Below the pieces are notes generated by a model. It had not been told where the DNA came from. It saw only the letters and a list, made by a program, of their open reading frames with translations, and searched no databases. DNA of 64,000 nucleotides. It comes from Magnaporthiopsis rhizophila (Eukaryota; Ascomycota; Sordariomycetes; Magnaporthales; Magnaporthaceae). The stretch covers positions 59,524-123,523 of the forward strand of contig PYSS01000115.1 of NCBI GenBank assembly GCA_003049465.1, in the 5' to 3' direction. Shown one piece after another: positions 12,119-23,400 of the stretch (positions are counted from its first letter, which is position 1; every line of letters begins with the position of its first letter). The translations under genes and the position numbers were made by a program.

Positions 12119-12938
12119 AGCCCCTTGTATCCGATCTCGGCAGCACATCTACGACTACGAGCAGAGCCACAACCACTAGCGCATCGACGAGCAGCACATC
12201 TGTCAGCACGTCGAGCAGCGCATTGGTTAGCACGTCTAGCAGCACGGCAAGCAGCACGGCAACGAGCAGCACTACGACGAGGAGCAGCACCACGACCAGT
12301 AGCAGCAGCTCCTCCAGTAGGGCAACGACGAGCAGCACCAACACGCTACCGTCGACAATGTCGACAGCAACGGTAACGACGTCGGCGGCGGCATCGGCGA
12401 CCTGCAACCGCGGACAAACCCGTCGTGCAACGCAAACAACTGCATCCGCGCAATGAGGAATTCGCTCAACAACGCTGCAGCGGGCTTGTTCTGCGCGACA
12501 TGGAGCGGCGCCCTCTCGACGGTGCCGCTCATCCTGTCGAGCTGCAACGGCGATGCGGCCGTCATCTCGGCCTCTTGCTGCTGTGTCTTCGGGACGGCGG
12601 GTCTGCTTGATCCACTTCTCTCCCCGCGCGGCGAGGTGGTGGCGTCGGATCCGACTCCTTCAAGCGAGACTCTGGCGGCGGCGGCACCGGCAGTGCTGCC
12701 GCGATCGAACCCGGACGAGAATGAGAATGGCGAGCCGGTTAGGCTCAACCCTTGGCAGAGGCTGTCGGTCTGGCTCGTTGGCCAGGAGCGTCGGAAGCAG
12801 GAGATCGTCGAGATGGAGAATCACGATGGCCAGGGTGCCGGCGAGGTGGCCAGAGAGAGCGCGAGGGAGACACGGGCGGCCGTTGTCTCTCGTGAGGCAA
12901 GGGAGAGACGGAAGGCGAGGCACACGTCCAAGGAGTAA

Positions 12939-14123
12939 TGGCACGAGTGTTAATCTTTGTTTGGACCAGTTAGTGTATCAGTAGTTCCCTTTGACGAGCC
13001 AGGCTTCCTTTGTCAGGTCGGGGTCTTTTTTTTTTCGTTGTCATGGATGTAGTATCTGCCTAATTCTCGAAACCTCGGTTCGGGTTTGCTACCGTTTGAT
13101 CTCATCGATCCCTGGACGTCAGAGACGTAACGGCCACCGGGCTGTCAGCACAACGCATGGCTTCTGGCAGAAGCGGGGTCAGAAAGGGGCCCGGCCCTCA
13201 CAGTGCCGCGATAAACGTCAGCGGCAAAGGCATGGAGCACCGCTGTAGCCCATTGCCACGGCGGCGTTCGGAGCAGACACCAGATTCGACAAGTCACGGC
13301 CGCCGGGGCGGGGTGATGCAGGCACTAACTGACACAGGGCGTGCATGGCGTGGAGACCGGAGCGGGCTGTAGCGACTTTAGCGTCTTTTTTTTTTTTTTT
13401 TGTCCCATTCTTCTTCGCCTCATCTATTTCCATTCCTCTCCTGCCAATCTCCATCGCCTTCATGCCGAGAATGACGACATTAGTGGCGAATGGCAACCCC
13501 TCCTTACAAATAACTCAAACATACAGGCGAGAGGGAATATTGGACTGGGCGTGCATGGTGGTGCATGTTGGCGACTTTTCAATGGCGGGCGGCGCAAACA
13601 GGCCGTCGGTAAATCTTCCATTTCAAGTTTTCCGCCCTATCCGTGCCTCGGCCGACCTCCCCAACTCGGGGCCCACGCCCCGACAGCTGTGGGGCCCTGG
13701 CACGGAGCGGCATTCCGGTCCTGGAAGGAAGCTCCAGAAAACCGTCCCAGGTCAAAACAACGGACACGCATGCCATGGAGAGCCAGACCGAGACAGAGGG
13801 CTCGAGCGGGCCTGCCGGTTACGGTGTGGCCGCCGCTGCTCGCCACGGGGAATTAATTGAGGGGGATAACTACCACGTAGCCGGTGTAGTGGCGCCATGT
13901 CGGACGTTAAAAGGGCGTGCCATCTTCTCTTGATCTTACTGTGCGCTTCTGCTGGTGACAGGCTGGGACAACTTAGGCAGGAGATCAAACTACCAATTGA
14001 AAGATTTTTTTTTTCTTGACGAGGCTACCAAGCCGAGACGGAATCGCAGAACAACCGAACGCAGCACTCAAGTCCTCACTCACCAGCGTCTTGTTCCTCC
14101 CACGAAACAAACTACCACCACCA

Positions 14124-14169
<46 letters not shown>

Positions 14170-14196
14170 TACTTGCAAACCCGAAAAACAAACAAA
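12939..14196. other. Intergenic region and 5' leader of the MDR gene
   Basis: Several overlapping open frames (13341-13933) exist on both strands with no motif or splice support, and I regard them as chance. T-rich tracts lie at 13027-13036 and 13387-13400. The CA microsatellite just before the next gene lies in its 5' leader. Confidence 0.5.
14127..14166. repeat. (CA)n microsatellite
   Basis: About 20 uninterrupted CA units end 31 bp before the ATG at 14197, inside the probable 5' untranslated region. Confidence 0.9.
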
Positions 14197-15438
14197 ATGG
14201 AGAGAGCAAACACATCCGTCGTCCTGGCCGAGCGGCCCGTCGGCAACATCGTCCCCGGCAAGACCTTTGCCAAGAAGGTCCAGCCGGCGCCGACCGAAGC
14301 CGACCTGAAGGATGGCCAGATCCTCGCCGAGACGCTGTACCTCAGTCTCGACCCGGCCATGAGGGGATGGTTGAACGGTCAGTCTTGAAGGAAAAATGAC
14401 AACAAAAGACGCAAAGTCAAGTCATGGCCAATTACTAACCAAATCTCTGTGCAAAAAAAAAAAAAAAACAGACACCCGCTCCTATGTCCCGCCCGTGCAG
14501 ATCGGCGAGGTGATGCGCAGCGGCGGCCTGGTGCGCGTTCTGGCATCCAAGTCCCCCAAAGCCAAGGCCGGCGACGTCGTCTTCGGCTTCTCGGGCTGGC
14601 AGGAGGTGTGCATCATGAACGACTCCGGACCCGGCGCCTTCGATGCCCCCTTTGACCTCCCCGCCTCGGGCCGGCTCACGGACCTGCTGGGCGTGCTCGG
14701 CATGACGGGTCTGACGGCCTACTTTGGCGTCACCAAGATCGCAAACATCAAACCCGGAGAGACCGTGGTGGTGTCGGGAGCCGCGGGCGCCACGGGATCC
14801 GTCGTGGGCCAGATGGCCAAGAACATCTTTGGCGCGCGCGTCGTCGGGCTCGCGGGGGGCGCCGACAAGTGCCGCTGGCTGAAGGAGGAGCTCGGGTTCG
14901 ACGAGGCCATCGACTACAAGGCGGCCGACTTCAAGGAGCGGTTCGCCGAAGCGACGCCCAAGTTCATCGACGTGTACTGGGACAACGTCGGCGGCGAGAT
15001 CCTCGACATGTGCCTGAAGCGCGCCAACAAGTATGCGCGCTTCGTCATGTGCGGCGCCATCAGCCAGTACAACTCGACCGAGGTCAAGGGGATTAGGGTG
15101 AGTGTTTCTGGGAAAAAGCCATTGCTCTTCTGGTAACAAATCGGTACGATCTTGCTAGCTAACAAGGCCGCCCGCGACATAAACAGAACCTGTCCATGGT
15201 CATCACCATGTCCATCAGGATGGAGGGCTTCATCGTGCTCAACTACCCGACCGAGATCCCCAAGGCGCGCCAGGAGCTCGCCGGCTGGCTGGCCGACGGC
15301 AAGATCAAGAGGCAGGAGACGGTCGTCAAGGGCGGCCTGGACAAGGTCGAGCAGGCCCTCGTGGACCTGTTCAACGGCGCCAACACGGGCAAGATGCTGG
15401 TCGAGGTCAAGGGTGCCGAGGGGAGCGCGAAGCTGTAA
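14197..15438 (+). CDS. Zinc-independent MDR oxidoreductase (leukotriene B4 12-hydroxydehydrogenase/prostaglandin reductase type)
   Basis: Three exons: 14197-14377, 14472-15097 and 15187-15438. They splice in phase 1 and phase 0 with GTCAGT/ACAG and GTGAGT/ACAG borders, giving 352 aa, the usual family size. The N-terminal catalytic domain contains LSLDPAMRGWL and RSYVPPVQIGEVM, typical of this branch. The NADP-binding motif SGAAGATGSVVGQ lies near residues 155-167, followed by VGLAGGADKCRWL, in which Lys and Arg suit NADPH. The zinc-ligand cysteines of alcohol dehydrogenases are absent. Family members reduce the C=C bond of alpha,beta-unsaturated ketones or aldehydes in the cytosol; the physiological substrate here is unknown. 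The start is fixed by an AAAATGG context. Intron 1 ends in a long poly-A run before its acceptor, which is unusual but still gives a clean junction. Confidence 0.93.
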
Positions 15439-16915
15439 ATGGGCATGATGTTTTCTTTGTGTGTGGCATGACGATACGAACTTTGGAATGCATGTAAATA
15501 GAGCACGATTTTCAAGAGTCGGTGACTATGGGATAAACGAATTGGAGATTCATCTTGGTCTCTCATCAGAATTACAAGGCGAGAATTCGCGATTACCAAG
15601 CCCCCGCTGCAGGAACTGTGTGCTTGGCACAGGGCTGCCCGGAGATGCTCCCATGTGATGTGGATCAGCACACCGCAGTCGGCCCAAGCTAAGCGTTCAC
15701 CCGCTCATCCGCGGCGCGCCGTCTGCATGATCAGTACGGGATGTTTTATCATTGGCGACAAGAGACAAACCCATGCATGTGTCGGTGAAAACAAATGGAG
15801 CACAACCACCTGCTGACCCCTGAATATCATCCCAGGGCGGCCTATAAGATGCAGCTGCCCGGGACCTCACACTAATCAGCGGCCAGCTTGTTACTCGATT
15901 TTTACTCGATGGAAATCGCCAGAAAAAAGTCGAGAATGGAGTCAGAAGCTCGCCCAAAGCGGAAACGCGACGGATGGGGCATGCCCGGGATTACTGTGAT
16001 TGGCTGGATAAGACGGGCGGGGTCCACCGAAAATTCAAAAGCCCGGGGACCTGGCTCCCCCTCCACGCAAGAAGGGTTTGGTCGCCCAGGATGGTGGATC
16101 AAATCCGAGAATTTGGCGTTTCCGATCTCAGCCGCGACTTCCCTGGACGCCGACCAATCACGACGGACTGATAAGACGGTCTGCCAAGTCACCGACCTCA
16201 GCGGTCCTCCCTGTTCCATTCCCACCGGGCTTACTTCCGCTTCTTTTGCTGGGTTTCGATGGATGGGTGTGAAACGGGGAGCCAGCGTAGGTGGGCTCGA
16301 TGGCTTCGCATGAGAAAAGCACATGTCGAGACAGTATGGGTCCATCGCCGCATGAGGAAACGACGATGGCGCCGGTCTGGAGGTCTGGAACCAGGTGGGA
16401 ACTGGGGCGCCCTCTTTGTTCTGGAATCGAGCCGTTTCCCACGCCGGCGTTCTCGTGGATCTGGCCCCAATCCCAAATCGCCCGTCGCCCCTGACTCGCC
16501 TGCCACAAAAACCTGGCGAACTGCCTCTCTTTATTTCCAGATCTCGCTCTTCCGCCTTTTTGCCTCAAATTCCGACTGCCTGCCGCCCTCCTCCGTCCAC
16601 CCGAGATAGCATCGTGCTTTGTGTGGCGGCCACCTAGAAGCCGTGTTGCCCTTCCTGTCATACTCGCTTATCAGTAAGCTCCCCACACACAACTTCTTCA
16701 CAGCCGTCACCCCGAGATAAGCCCGCCACCGTATCGTCGACTACGGGGCGCGTGCCGTCCTGCTGGGTTCGTCAAGAGCAGCCAACTCAACCTCGTAGCC
16801 GCCACCCCAACCTTGCCGCGAACCCACCGATAGGCATCCATCCCCAGTCAAACCAAAGCCTTCCTGCCTTCCCAGATTTCTCCCGTCCTGTGTTTAGAAG
16901 CAAACCCCTGTAGCT
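15439..16915. other. Intergenic/promoter region upstream of allantoinase
   Basis: No gene is recognised. Open frames on both strands at 15888-16661 overlap one another and lack motifs. The last 300 bases before 16916 are pyrimidine- and CCACC-rich, which suits a long 5' leader. Confidence 0.5.
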
Positions 16916-18604
16916 ATGGGCTCAGTACCAGTCGTCGCTCCTGCTCCCCCGGCGGAAGCGGGCCCTCTGACGGTCCTGGTGTCCACGCGGGCCGTGCTGA
17001 CCCTGCCCGATGACTCGCTCGTCCTGACGCCGGCCACCATCGCCGTCTCGGCCCGGACCGGCAGGATCGTGTCGGTGGTGCCGGCCGTGCTGCCCGCGAG
17101 CGCATTCCCCGCGTCGACCACGTACATCGACCACTCGCCCAGGCTGCTCCTGCCGGGCCTCGTGGACGCGCACGTGCACCTCAACGAGCCCGGCCGCACC
17201 GAGTGGGAGGGCTTCGCGACGGGCACGCGCGCCGCGGCGTCAGGTGGCGTCACCACCGTCATCGACATGCCGCTCAACGCCATCCCGCCCACTACGACGC
17301 TCCACGGCTTCCAGGAGAAGCTCGCGGCCAGCAGGGGCCAGTGCTGGGTCGACGTCGGCTTCTACGGCGGCGTCATCCCCGGGAACAGCGCCGAGCTGCT
17401 GCCGTTGGTCGAGGCCGGCGTCCGCGGCTTCAAGGGCTTCCTGATCGAGTCGGGCGTGGACGAGTTCCCGGCCGTGTCGTCCAAGGACATCGCGCTGGCC
17501 ATGGAGACGCTGCGCGACCAGCCGACCACGCTTATGTTCCACGCCGAGATGATCCCGCCCATCACGGACTCGGTCGGCGACGCGGTGCAGACTTCGCTGC
17601 CGCCATTGGCCCCCACGGGCGAGGCGACGGCCTACAGCACTTTCCTCGAGTCGCGCCCGCCCGCGTTCGAGACGTACGCGGTCGAGGAGATCCTGTCGCT
17701 TGCGCACCTGGCCCCTTCGCTGCATCTACACATCGTGCACCTCTCGGCCACGGAGTGCATCCCGCTGCTGCGCGAGGCGCGGAAGAACGGCGTCAACATC
17801 ACGGCCGAGACGTGCTTCCACTACCTGGGCCTGGCGTCAGACGACATCGAGGACGGCGACACGCGCCACAAGTGCTGCCCGCCCATCCGCAGCCGCATCA
17901 ACCAGGACGGGCTGTGGGAGGAGCTCGCGGATTCCAAAGACAGCGTCATCCGCACCGTGGTCAGTGACCACTCACCCTGCACGCCCGAGCTCAAGCTGCT
18001 GCCGAACCACCTGCAGCAGCCGACGGTGGTGGATGACGACGATGGCGCGGCCCTCTCGCCGTCGCTGAGCCGGAACCCGCACGATTCGGGTGTCGACGTC
18101 AGGCTGCCCGAGGAGATGGAGGAGGAGGAGGCCCAGATTCGGGACGACAAGACGGCGGCGCACCAGGGCGACTTCTTCGCGGCCTGGGGCGGCATCTCGT
18201 CGGTGGGGCTGGGCCTCCCGATCCTGCACACGGCGGCGGCCCGTCGCCATAAGCAGCAGGCCGGCGGATCCGCCGGATCGCCGCCGCCGTCCATCGTGGA
18301 TATTGTGCGGCTGTGCAGCCAGGCCACGGCGCGGCAGGTGGGACTGTCGCACCGCAAGGGCGGGCTGGCGGCGGGCATGGACGCCGACGTGTGCGTGTTC
18401 GACGACGCGGCCCGGTGGACGCTGCGGGCCGGCGACATGCGGTGGAAGAACCGCTGCTCGCCCTGGGAGGGCCACGAATTCGTCGGGCGCGTGTGCGAGA
18501 CGTGGCTGCGCGGCACCAAGGTCTTTGAGCTGGGCGCGAAGAACGCGGGCTTTGTCGGGCTGGAGCCGACGGGGCTGCCGCTGATTGAAAAGAGGGTCGC
18601 GTGA
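16916..18604 (+). CDS. DAL1: Allantoinase
   Basis: Single exon, 562 aa. It catalyses ring opening of allantoin to allantoate in purine (ureide) catabolism, a nitrogen-scavenging pathway. Visible amidohydrolase motifs are HVHLNEPGRTEWEGF (metal ligands, residue about 86), RGFKGF near 173 (candidate carboxylated Lys), FHAEM near 209, HIVHLSATE near 273 and SDHSPC near 350 (metal Asp and substrate loop). The C-terminal part returns to the beta-sandwich with RKGGLAAGMDADVCVFD, as in cyclic amidohydrolases. An acidic, low-complexity insert (EEMEEEEAQIRDD, about 397-410) and a spacer with GGSAGSPPPS (about 450) make it longer than bacterial relatives of about 450 aa. The start is the first ATG (CTATGGGC). 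No other purine-pathway gene is adjacent. Dihydroorotase is an alternative, but HLNEPGR plus the SDHSPC block favours allantoinase. Confidence 0.93.
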   Translation: MGSVPVVAPAPPAEAGPLTVLVSTRAVLTLPDDSLVLTPATIAVSARTGRIVSVVPAVLPASAFPASTTYIDHSPRLLLPGLVDAHVHLNEPGRTEWEGFATGTRAAASGGVTTVIDMPLNAIPPTTTLHGFQEKLAASRGQCWVDVGFYGGVIPGNSAELLPLVEAGVRGFKGFLIESGVDEFPAVSSKDIALAMETLRDQPTTLMFHAEMIPPITDSVGDAVQTSLPPLAPTGEATAYSTFLESRPPAFETYAVEEILSLAHLAPSLHLHIVHLSATECIPLLREARKNGVNITAETCFHYLGLASDDIEDGDTRHKCCPPIRSRINQDGLWEELADSKDSVIRTVVSDHSPCTPELKLLPNHLQQPTVVDDDDGAALSPSLSRNPHDSGVDVRLPEEMEEEEAQIRDDKTAAHQGDFFAAWGGISSVGLGLPILHTAAARRHKQQAGGSAGSPPPSIVDIVRLCSQATARQVGLSHRKGGLAAGMDADVCVFDDAARWTLRAGDMRWKNRCSPWEGHEFVGRVCETWLRGTKVFELGAKNAGFVGLEPTGLPLIEKRVA

Positions 18605-18755
18605 TGATGGATGTGGTTGAGACGACGTATTCGGTGAAGGCTCAAGGCGAGGGTGAGAGGGGATAGAGTTTTGCGTGCTGCGGGAAACGGTCACCGTTGC
18701 GTTTGCACGTGAGTTGATGACGCCAGCCAAGTTGGATGATCATCTTGGCGTTTGG

Positions 18756-18756
<1 letters not shown>

Positions 18757-18808
<52 letters not shown>

Positions 18809-18816
18809 NTTTTTTT
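18757..18816. repeat. Poly-T tract with one N
   Basis: A near-pure run of 60 T lies 150 bp after the allantoinase stop, with an undetermined base at 18809. The length is probably not reliable in the assembly. Confidence 0.9.
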
Positions 18817-20475
18817 GTGTGTTTCTCCATTTTATTTTGTGGCATGCATGGCATATTTCGCATTAGAACGGCAGCGTTACGAGCAGGAGTATGGACGAGA
18901 TACGACTTTCTATCTACCAGATACGTTTTTATACCGAGATTTATTCATTTTCCATATGGTGCCGGAGTAGGAGTCTAGTTCACGACGAGGTCGGAGCTCG
19001 AGCCACCAAGTCAAGGAACATGCTGGCGGCCCTGACAAAAAGACCGAAGGACCAAAGAATTAGCGAACGAATCCACCGGCTGGTATCCGTCTATCGTAAG
19101 GGCCGGTTCAAATGAGGTTATTTTAGGTTGGAGCTCGGCTGGAATGGAGTCATTCAGCTGTTCCGTTTGTCGGCCCGTGCTGTCCTTTTGTGTGGGGCAT
19201 TAGCTTCTCAAAGACAAAATGCCGTCACCGGCCTCGATTGGCAGAGCTTCTAAATTCGCTGCTGGGGCTTCGGTGCATCGTCCCTGCCCGATCTGGCAAC
19301 ACGACCCCTCCAAAACGGCCACCTGCAGTTCCTGAATTGACGCCGTTATCGCCAGTGTGTCGAAATGTGGTGGCTTACGCTAGCACACCCTACGGCCGCT
19401 GGCCACATGGCAATGGATCAATGCAATAACGCTCCTCCCGGATGTTGGATGCTCCCGGCGACCACCTCAGGCAGGCGTGCTAGCGTCAGACTACCGCCAA
19501 GTCAGACTGCCGCCAAGTATCATGAATTATGGTGACATTGACGAATCTCGGCTCAAAGACGGCAACCCCACCGTCTGACCTCGACAGGGAACCAAAGCAC
19601 GGCCAGCAAGAGTGGATCTTGGGATTGCAGTCGTTTACGAGTTTCCCGAAAGAATTCGACAAGATCAGGCTCGACCGAGGAAAATGAAAGCCGCGATGGC
19701 GTTCCTGTGAAAGATGGACAGAGATCAGAGCAAGCGGAAGCACGCACCCAACGACAGAAAATATCGCAAAAATGCCAAGCCTTCCCAGCCGGCTGGTGAA
19801 AGGGTGTGGTCGAATGCTGGGCAAACGACCAAACCGGGCGGTTTCTCTTCCGCCCTTGCTTTTTTGGCTTGGGCCGCTTCCCTTTCCTGGAGGGTTACAT
19901 CCGCCCACAATTCCTCGCTCTCCCGGCACCCGAGTCGAAGCCGGATGAGATACGATGGCCAAAATACGCCCGGAACGAAGGCGCCCAGTCTTCGCTCATC
20001 CTTCTCCAAGGAGCCGGGGGCCGGCGGGGGCCTTTTGCCCCTGGGCCGACGCTGGATCCTTGCATGTGCTGTTGCTGCTGTTTGGTTCTGCTCATTGTTT
20101 GGATTAAATCAAATCCCGCCGGCTTTGAGAATCGATGAACTACTTTTTGTATTTGTCGTCTCGTCCCCTCCCTCTTTGTCTCAATGTTCGTCTGATGTCT
20201 CGGTGATCCCCTTCGGCCTTCACGTCAAAGACTACGCGGCACTGCAGGCGTCCGCTGCCCGTTGCCAAAGCGTCATCGGCTCGATCCACGATTACGACGA
20301 CCGAGGACTACAATAGCACTCTGCTCTTGCGGCTGTCATGGAGTAGGTACTTGTCTGGACCATCTGCTTGCAACAAAGGCCACGCACTCTGGCGGCGACT
20401 TTGACGACAAAGGCAGGGGCGCTATGGTCCCGAGTCTCCGCCGTTGCTCGTAGGTATCGTCCAAGTCGGGTCAAC
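18817..20475. other. Intergenic/promoter region upstream of the ABC transporter
   Basis: No gene is recognised. Open frames at 19486-20316 occur on both strands without motifs. The 120 bases before 20476 are open in the transporter's frame but contain no upstream ATG in that frame. Confidence 0.5.
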
Positions 20476-23400
20476 ATGTCCGAAAAACCGCAAGCTGAAG
20501 GCCGACCTTCGAGCGAGGAGGAGTCGCCTCCACCACGAACCGACCCGGCCGAGTCATCGGCGACGGCGACGCCAGCACCCGCTACACCCATTCCTCCCGA
20601 AGAGCCGGATTTCGTCGAGGCCATCCGGTCTGAGCGGGCGAGTTCGATTGCGACTTCTATTATGGACCACAACCACCCGGCTGCGAAGCATAATGGCGGC
20701 GCTCCGACACCAGACCCCGTCCAAGACGGAAACCGCTTGTCCCTGGCCGACGTCGAGGAGGTCGACATCCAGGTGCGCAGCCTGGGCGTCTCGGTCAACA
20801 CGGCCCCCTCCATCTGGGACCCGTCGACCTACAGCGACCTCTTCAAGCAGGTCATCGGCCGCGACAAGACCCCGCCCGGCGGCCACACCAAGGTGCTGAT
20901 CCAGTCCGTCTCGGCCTCGTTCGTACCCGGCACCCTGACCGCCATCATCGGCGGCAGCGGCTCTGGCAAGACCACCATGCTCAACACCCTCGCCGAGCGC
21001 ATGTCGAGCCCGCGCCTGTCGTACTCGGGCAGCGCCGTTTTCCGCAATGTGGGACACAGTACTGCTACCCCTGGCGGCGGCGGCGGCGGTGTCCACTCGG
21101 TGCGTCACGCCTACGTGATGCAGCAGGACATCCTCCTGCCCACGCTGACCGTCCGCGAGACGCTCCGCTACTCGGCCGACCTGCGCCTGCCGCCGTCCAC
21201 CACGGCCGAGGAACGCATGCGCGTCGTCGAGGAGGTCATTCTGGAGCTGGGCCTCAAGGAGTGCGCCGACACGCGCATTGGGGACCATGCACACAAGGGG
21301 TGCTCGGGCGGCGAGAAGAGGAGGGTCAGCATTGGCGTCCAGATGCTGGCAAATCCCTCGGTCTTGTTTCTTGACGAGCCTACGACTGGGTATGTCGCCT
21401 TTCTATGATTCCGGCTCCTTTGCAGTGCTAACGATAACTGCCCAATGCGAACAGACTCGACAGCACGTCGGCTTTCCAGCTGGTGCGCACGCTGAAGACC
21501 CTAGCCGGAAAGGGTCGCACCATCATTACGACGATCCATCAGCCGCGCACAGAGATCTGGGAGCTATTCGATAATCTTGTCGTCCTGACCAAGGGCAGCC
21601 CTGTCTACTCGGGTGACGCCAGGGGGTGCATTCCCTGGTTTGCCGACCTGGGCTTCGAGCTGCCCCCTTTTGTCAACCCGGCCGAGTTCGTCATCGACAT
21701 CTCTGCAGTTGACAACCGCACCCCAGAGGTCGAGCGGGAGAGCACCGAGAGGGTCCGGAGGCTGAAGGAGACGTGGGACGACGAGTCTCGCGAGCGGTTC
21801 CCCGCCATCGAGCCCGGAGCACAGGCTACCACATCCCGCAAGGCCAAGGTCGAGGCGCGAAAGCATGCCTCCTTCTTTCGCCAAGCCGTGGTGCTCACCG
21901 ACCGAACGTTCAAGGTCACATACCGCGACCCCATGGGAATGTCGGCATCGATCCTGGAGGCTATTCTCATGGGGATCTGCACTGGTTACATCTATTGGAA
22001 TCTTGGCAGAGACGACTCTGGAATCCGCTCCCGGCAGGGCGCCCTCTATACGTCTGCTGGTCTCCAGGGCTACCTGTTTCTGCTCTTTGAGGCCTACCGT
22101 CTCAGCATCGACATCCCGACTTTTGACCGCGAGCACAACGAAGGTTGCGTCAACGTCATCCCGTTCTTGCTTTCGCGCCGCCTCGCAAGAGTTTTCACTG
22201 AGGACTTCCCCGTTCCGTTCATCTTCAGCACCATATTCTACTTCATGGCTGGCTTCGATCGCGACGCGGAAAAGTTCATGACCTTCTTCGCCATCAACAT
22301 GCTCAACCACTACATTGCCGTCACCTGCGCCATGGCCTGCATCGCCGCCATCCGTCACTTCCCAGGAGCCTCCCTCCTTGCAAATCTCAACTACACCCTG
22401 CAGAGCATGGCGTGCGGCTACTTTATCCAGAGCGACACCATCCCCGTCTACGTGCGCTGGCTCAAGTATCTCACCTACACATACTACGTCTTTGGCGCGC
22501 TTTGCGGAAACGAGTTCGAGGACAGCTTTTACGACTGCCCGTTTGGCAACAACCCCGACAATCCCGTCTGCATCGCTTACACGGGCAAACAGATCATGCA
22601 CAACTTTGGTTTCCCCGAGGATTGGGTGTGGAGGCCCGCGCTGGCGTCGGCCGGCTTCGTCGGCTTCTTCTATCTCATCGCGGGTATTGGGCTGGCATTT
22701 ATCAAGGTCGAGATGACCATTGCGCGCCAGAGGAACTCGGATACGGACTTGTCTTCGGGCAAGGAGAAGATGAACGCCCGTTCCATCGCCGAGGTGCGCG
22801 CCATCGACGTAGGACTGGACGCCTTCACGCTCTTGCTGGATAAACGCTCCGCCCTGGGCAAGAAGCTGCCCGCCAAGGCGATCCTCAACCCTGTCACCAC
22901 CACCTTCCAGTCCGGCAAGATCAACGTCATCATGGGCCCATCGGGCAGCGGCAAGACGTCTCTCCTCAACGCCATGGCGCTGCGTCTGCGCAACACGGTT
23001 GGGACCAAGTATCGGCGGTCCGGCAAGCTGACGTTCAACGGGGCGGAACCCTCCGAGGCGGTGACCCGATCCGTGTGCTCGTACGTGGCGCAGGACGACG
23101 AAGCCCTCCTGCCCAGCCTGACAGTGCGCGAGACCCTCAAGTTCGCCGCCGGCCTGCGTCTGCCGTCGTGGATGAGCAAGGAGGACAAGGACAAGCGCGC
23201 CGAGGAGGTGCTCCTGAAGATGGGACTCAAGGACTGCGCCGACAACATTGTTGGAAGCGAGTTGATCAAGGGCATCTCGGGCGGCGAGAAGCGCCGTGTG
23301 ACAATCGCGGTGCAGATCCTCACGGACCCGCGCGTCCTGCTGCTGGACGAACCGACCAGCGGCCTGGACGCTTTTACGACCCTGTCGCTTCTGGAGCTGT

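Larger units (their letters stand above)
4762..12938 (+). pseudogene. Giant Ser/Thr-rich cell-wall protein: GH16 (Crh-like)-CBM18-mucin-WSC, with stop and frameshifts
   Basis: Exon 1 (4762-4864) encodes a signal peptide (MMPLGHLLLR...). An intron at 4865-4998 joins it in phase 1 to a Crh-type GH16 domain. A CBM18 hevein fold (5826-5951), more than 6 kb of Ser/Thr/Ala/Pro/Glu-rich coding, a WSC domain (11846-12118) and a short Cys tail (CNANNC...CCC) follow. An in-frame TAG sits at 5268-5270. The coding frame then changes near 7259, 8465, 8690, 8775, 12126 and 12430; each change equals the loss of one base. Without interruptions it would be roughly 2,650 aa. Crh proteins link chitin to beta-glucan at the wall, CBM18 binds chitin, and WSC binds wall polysaccharide; that is family knowledge. 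Either this is a decayed gene, or homopolymer-type sequencing errors broke an intact one, or it is two or three adjacent genes. One continuous Ser/Thr-rich run argues for one gene. Confidence 0.7.
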
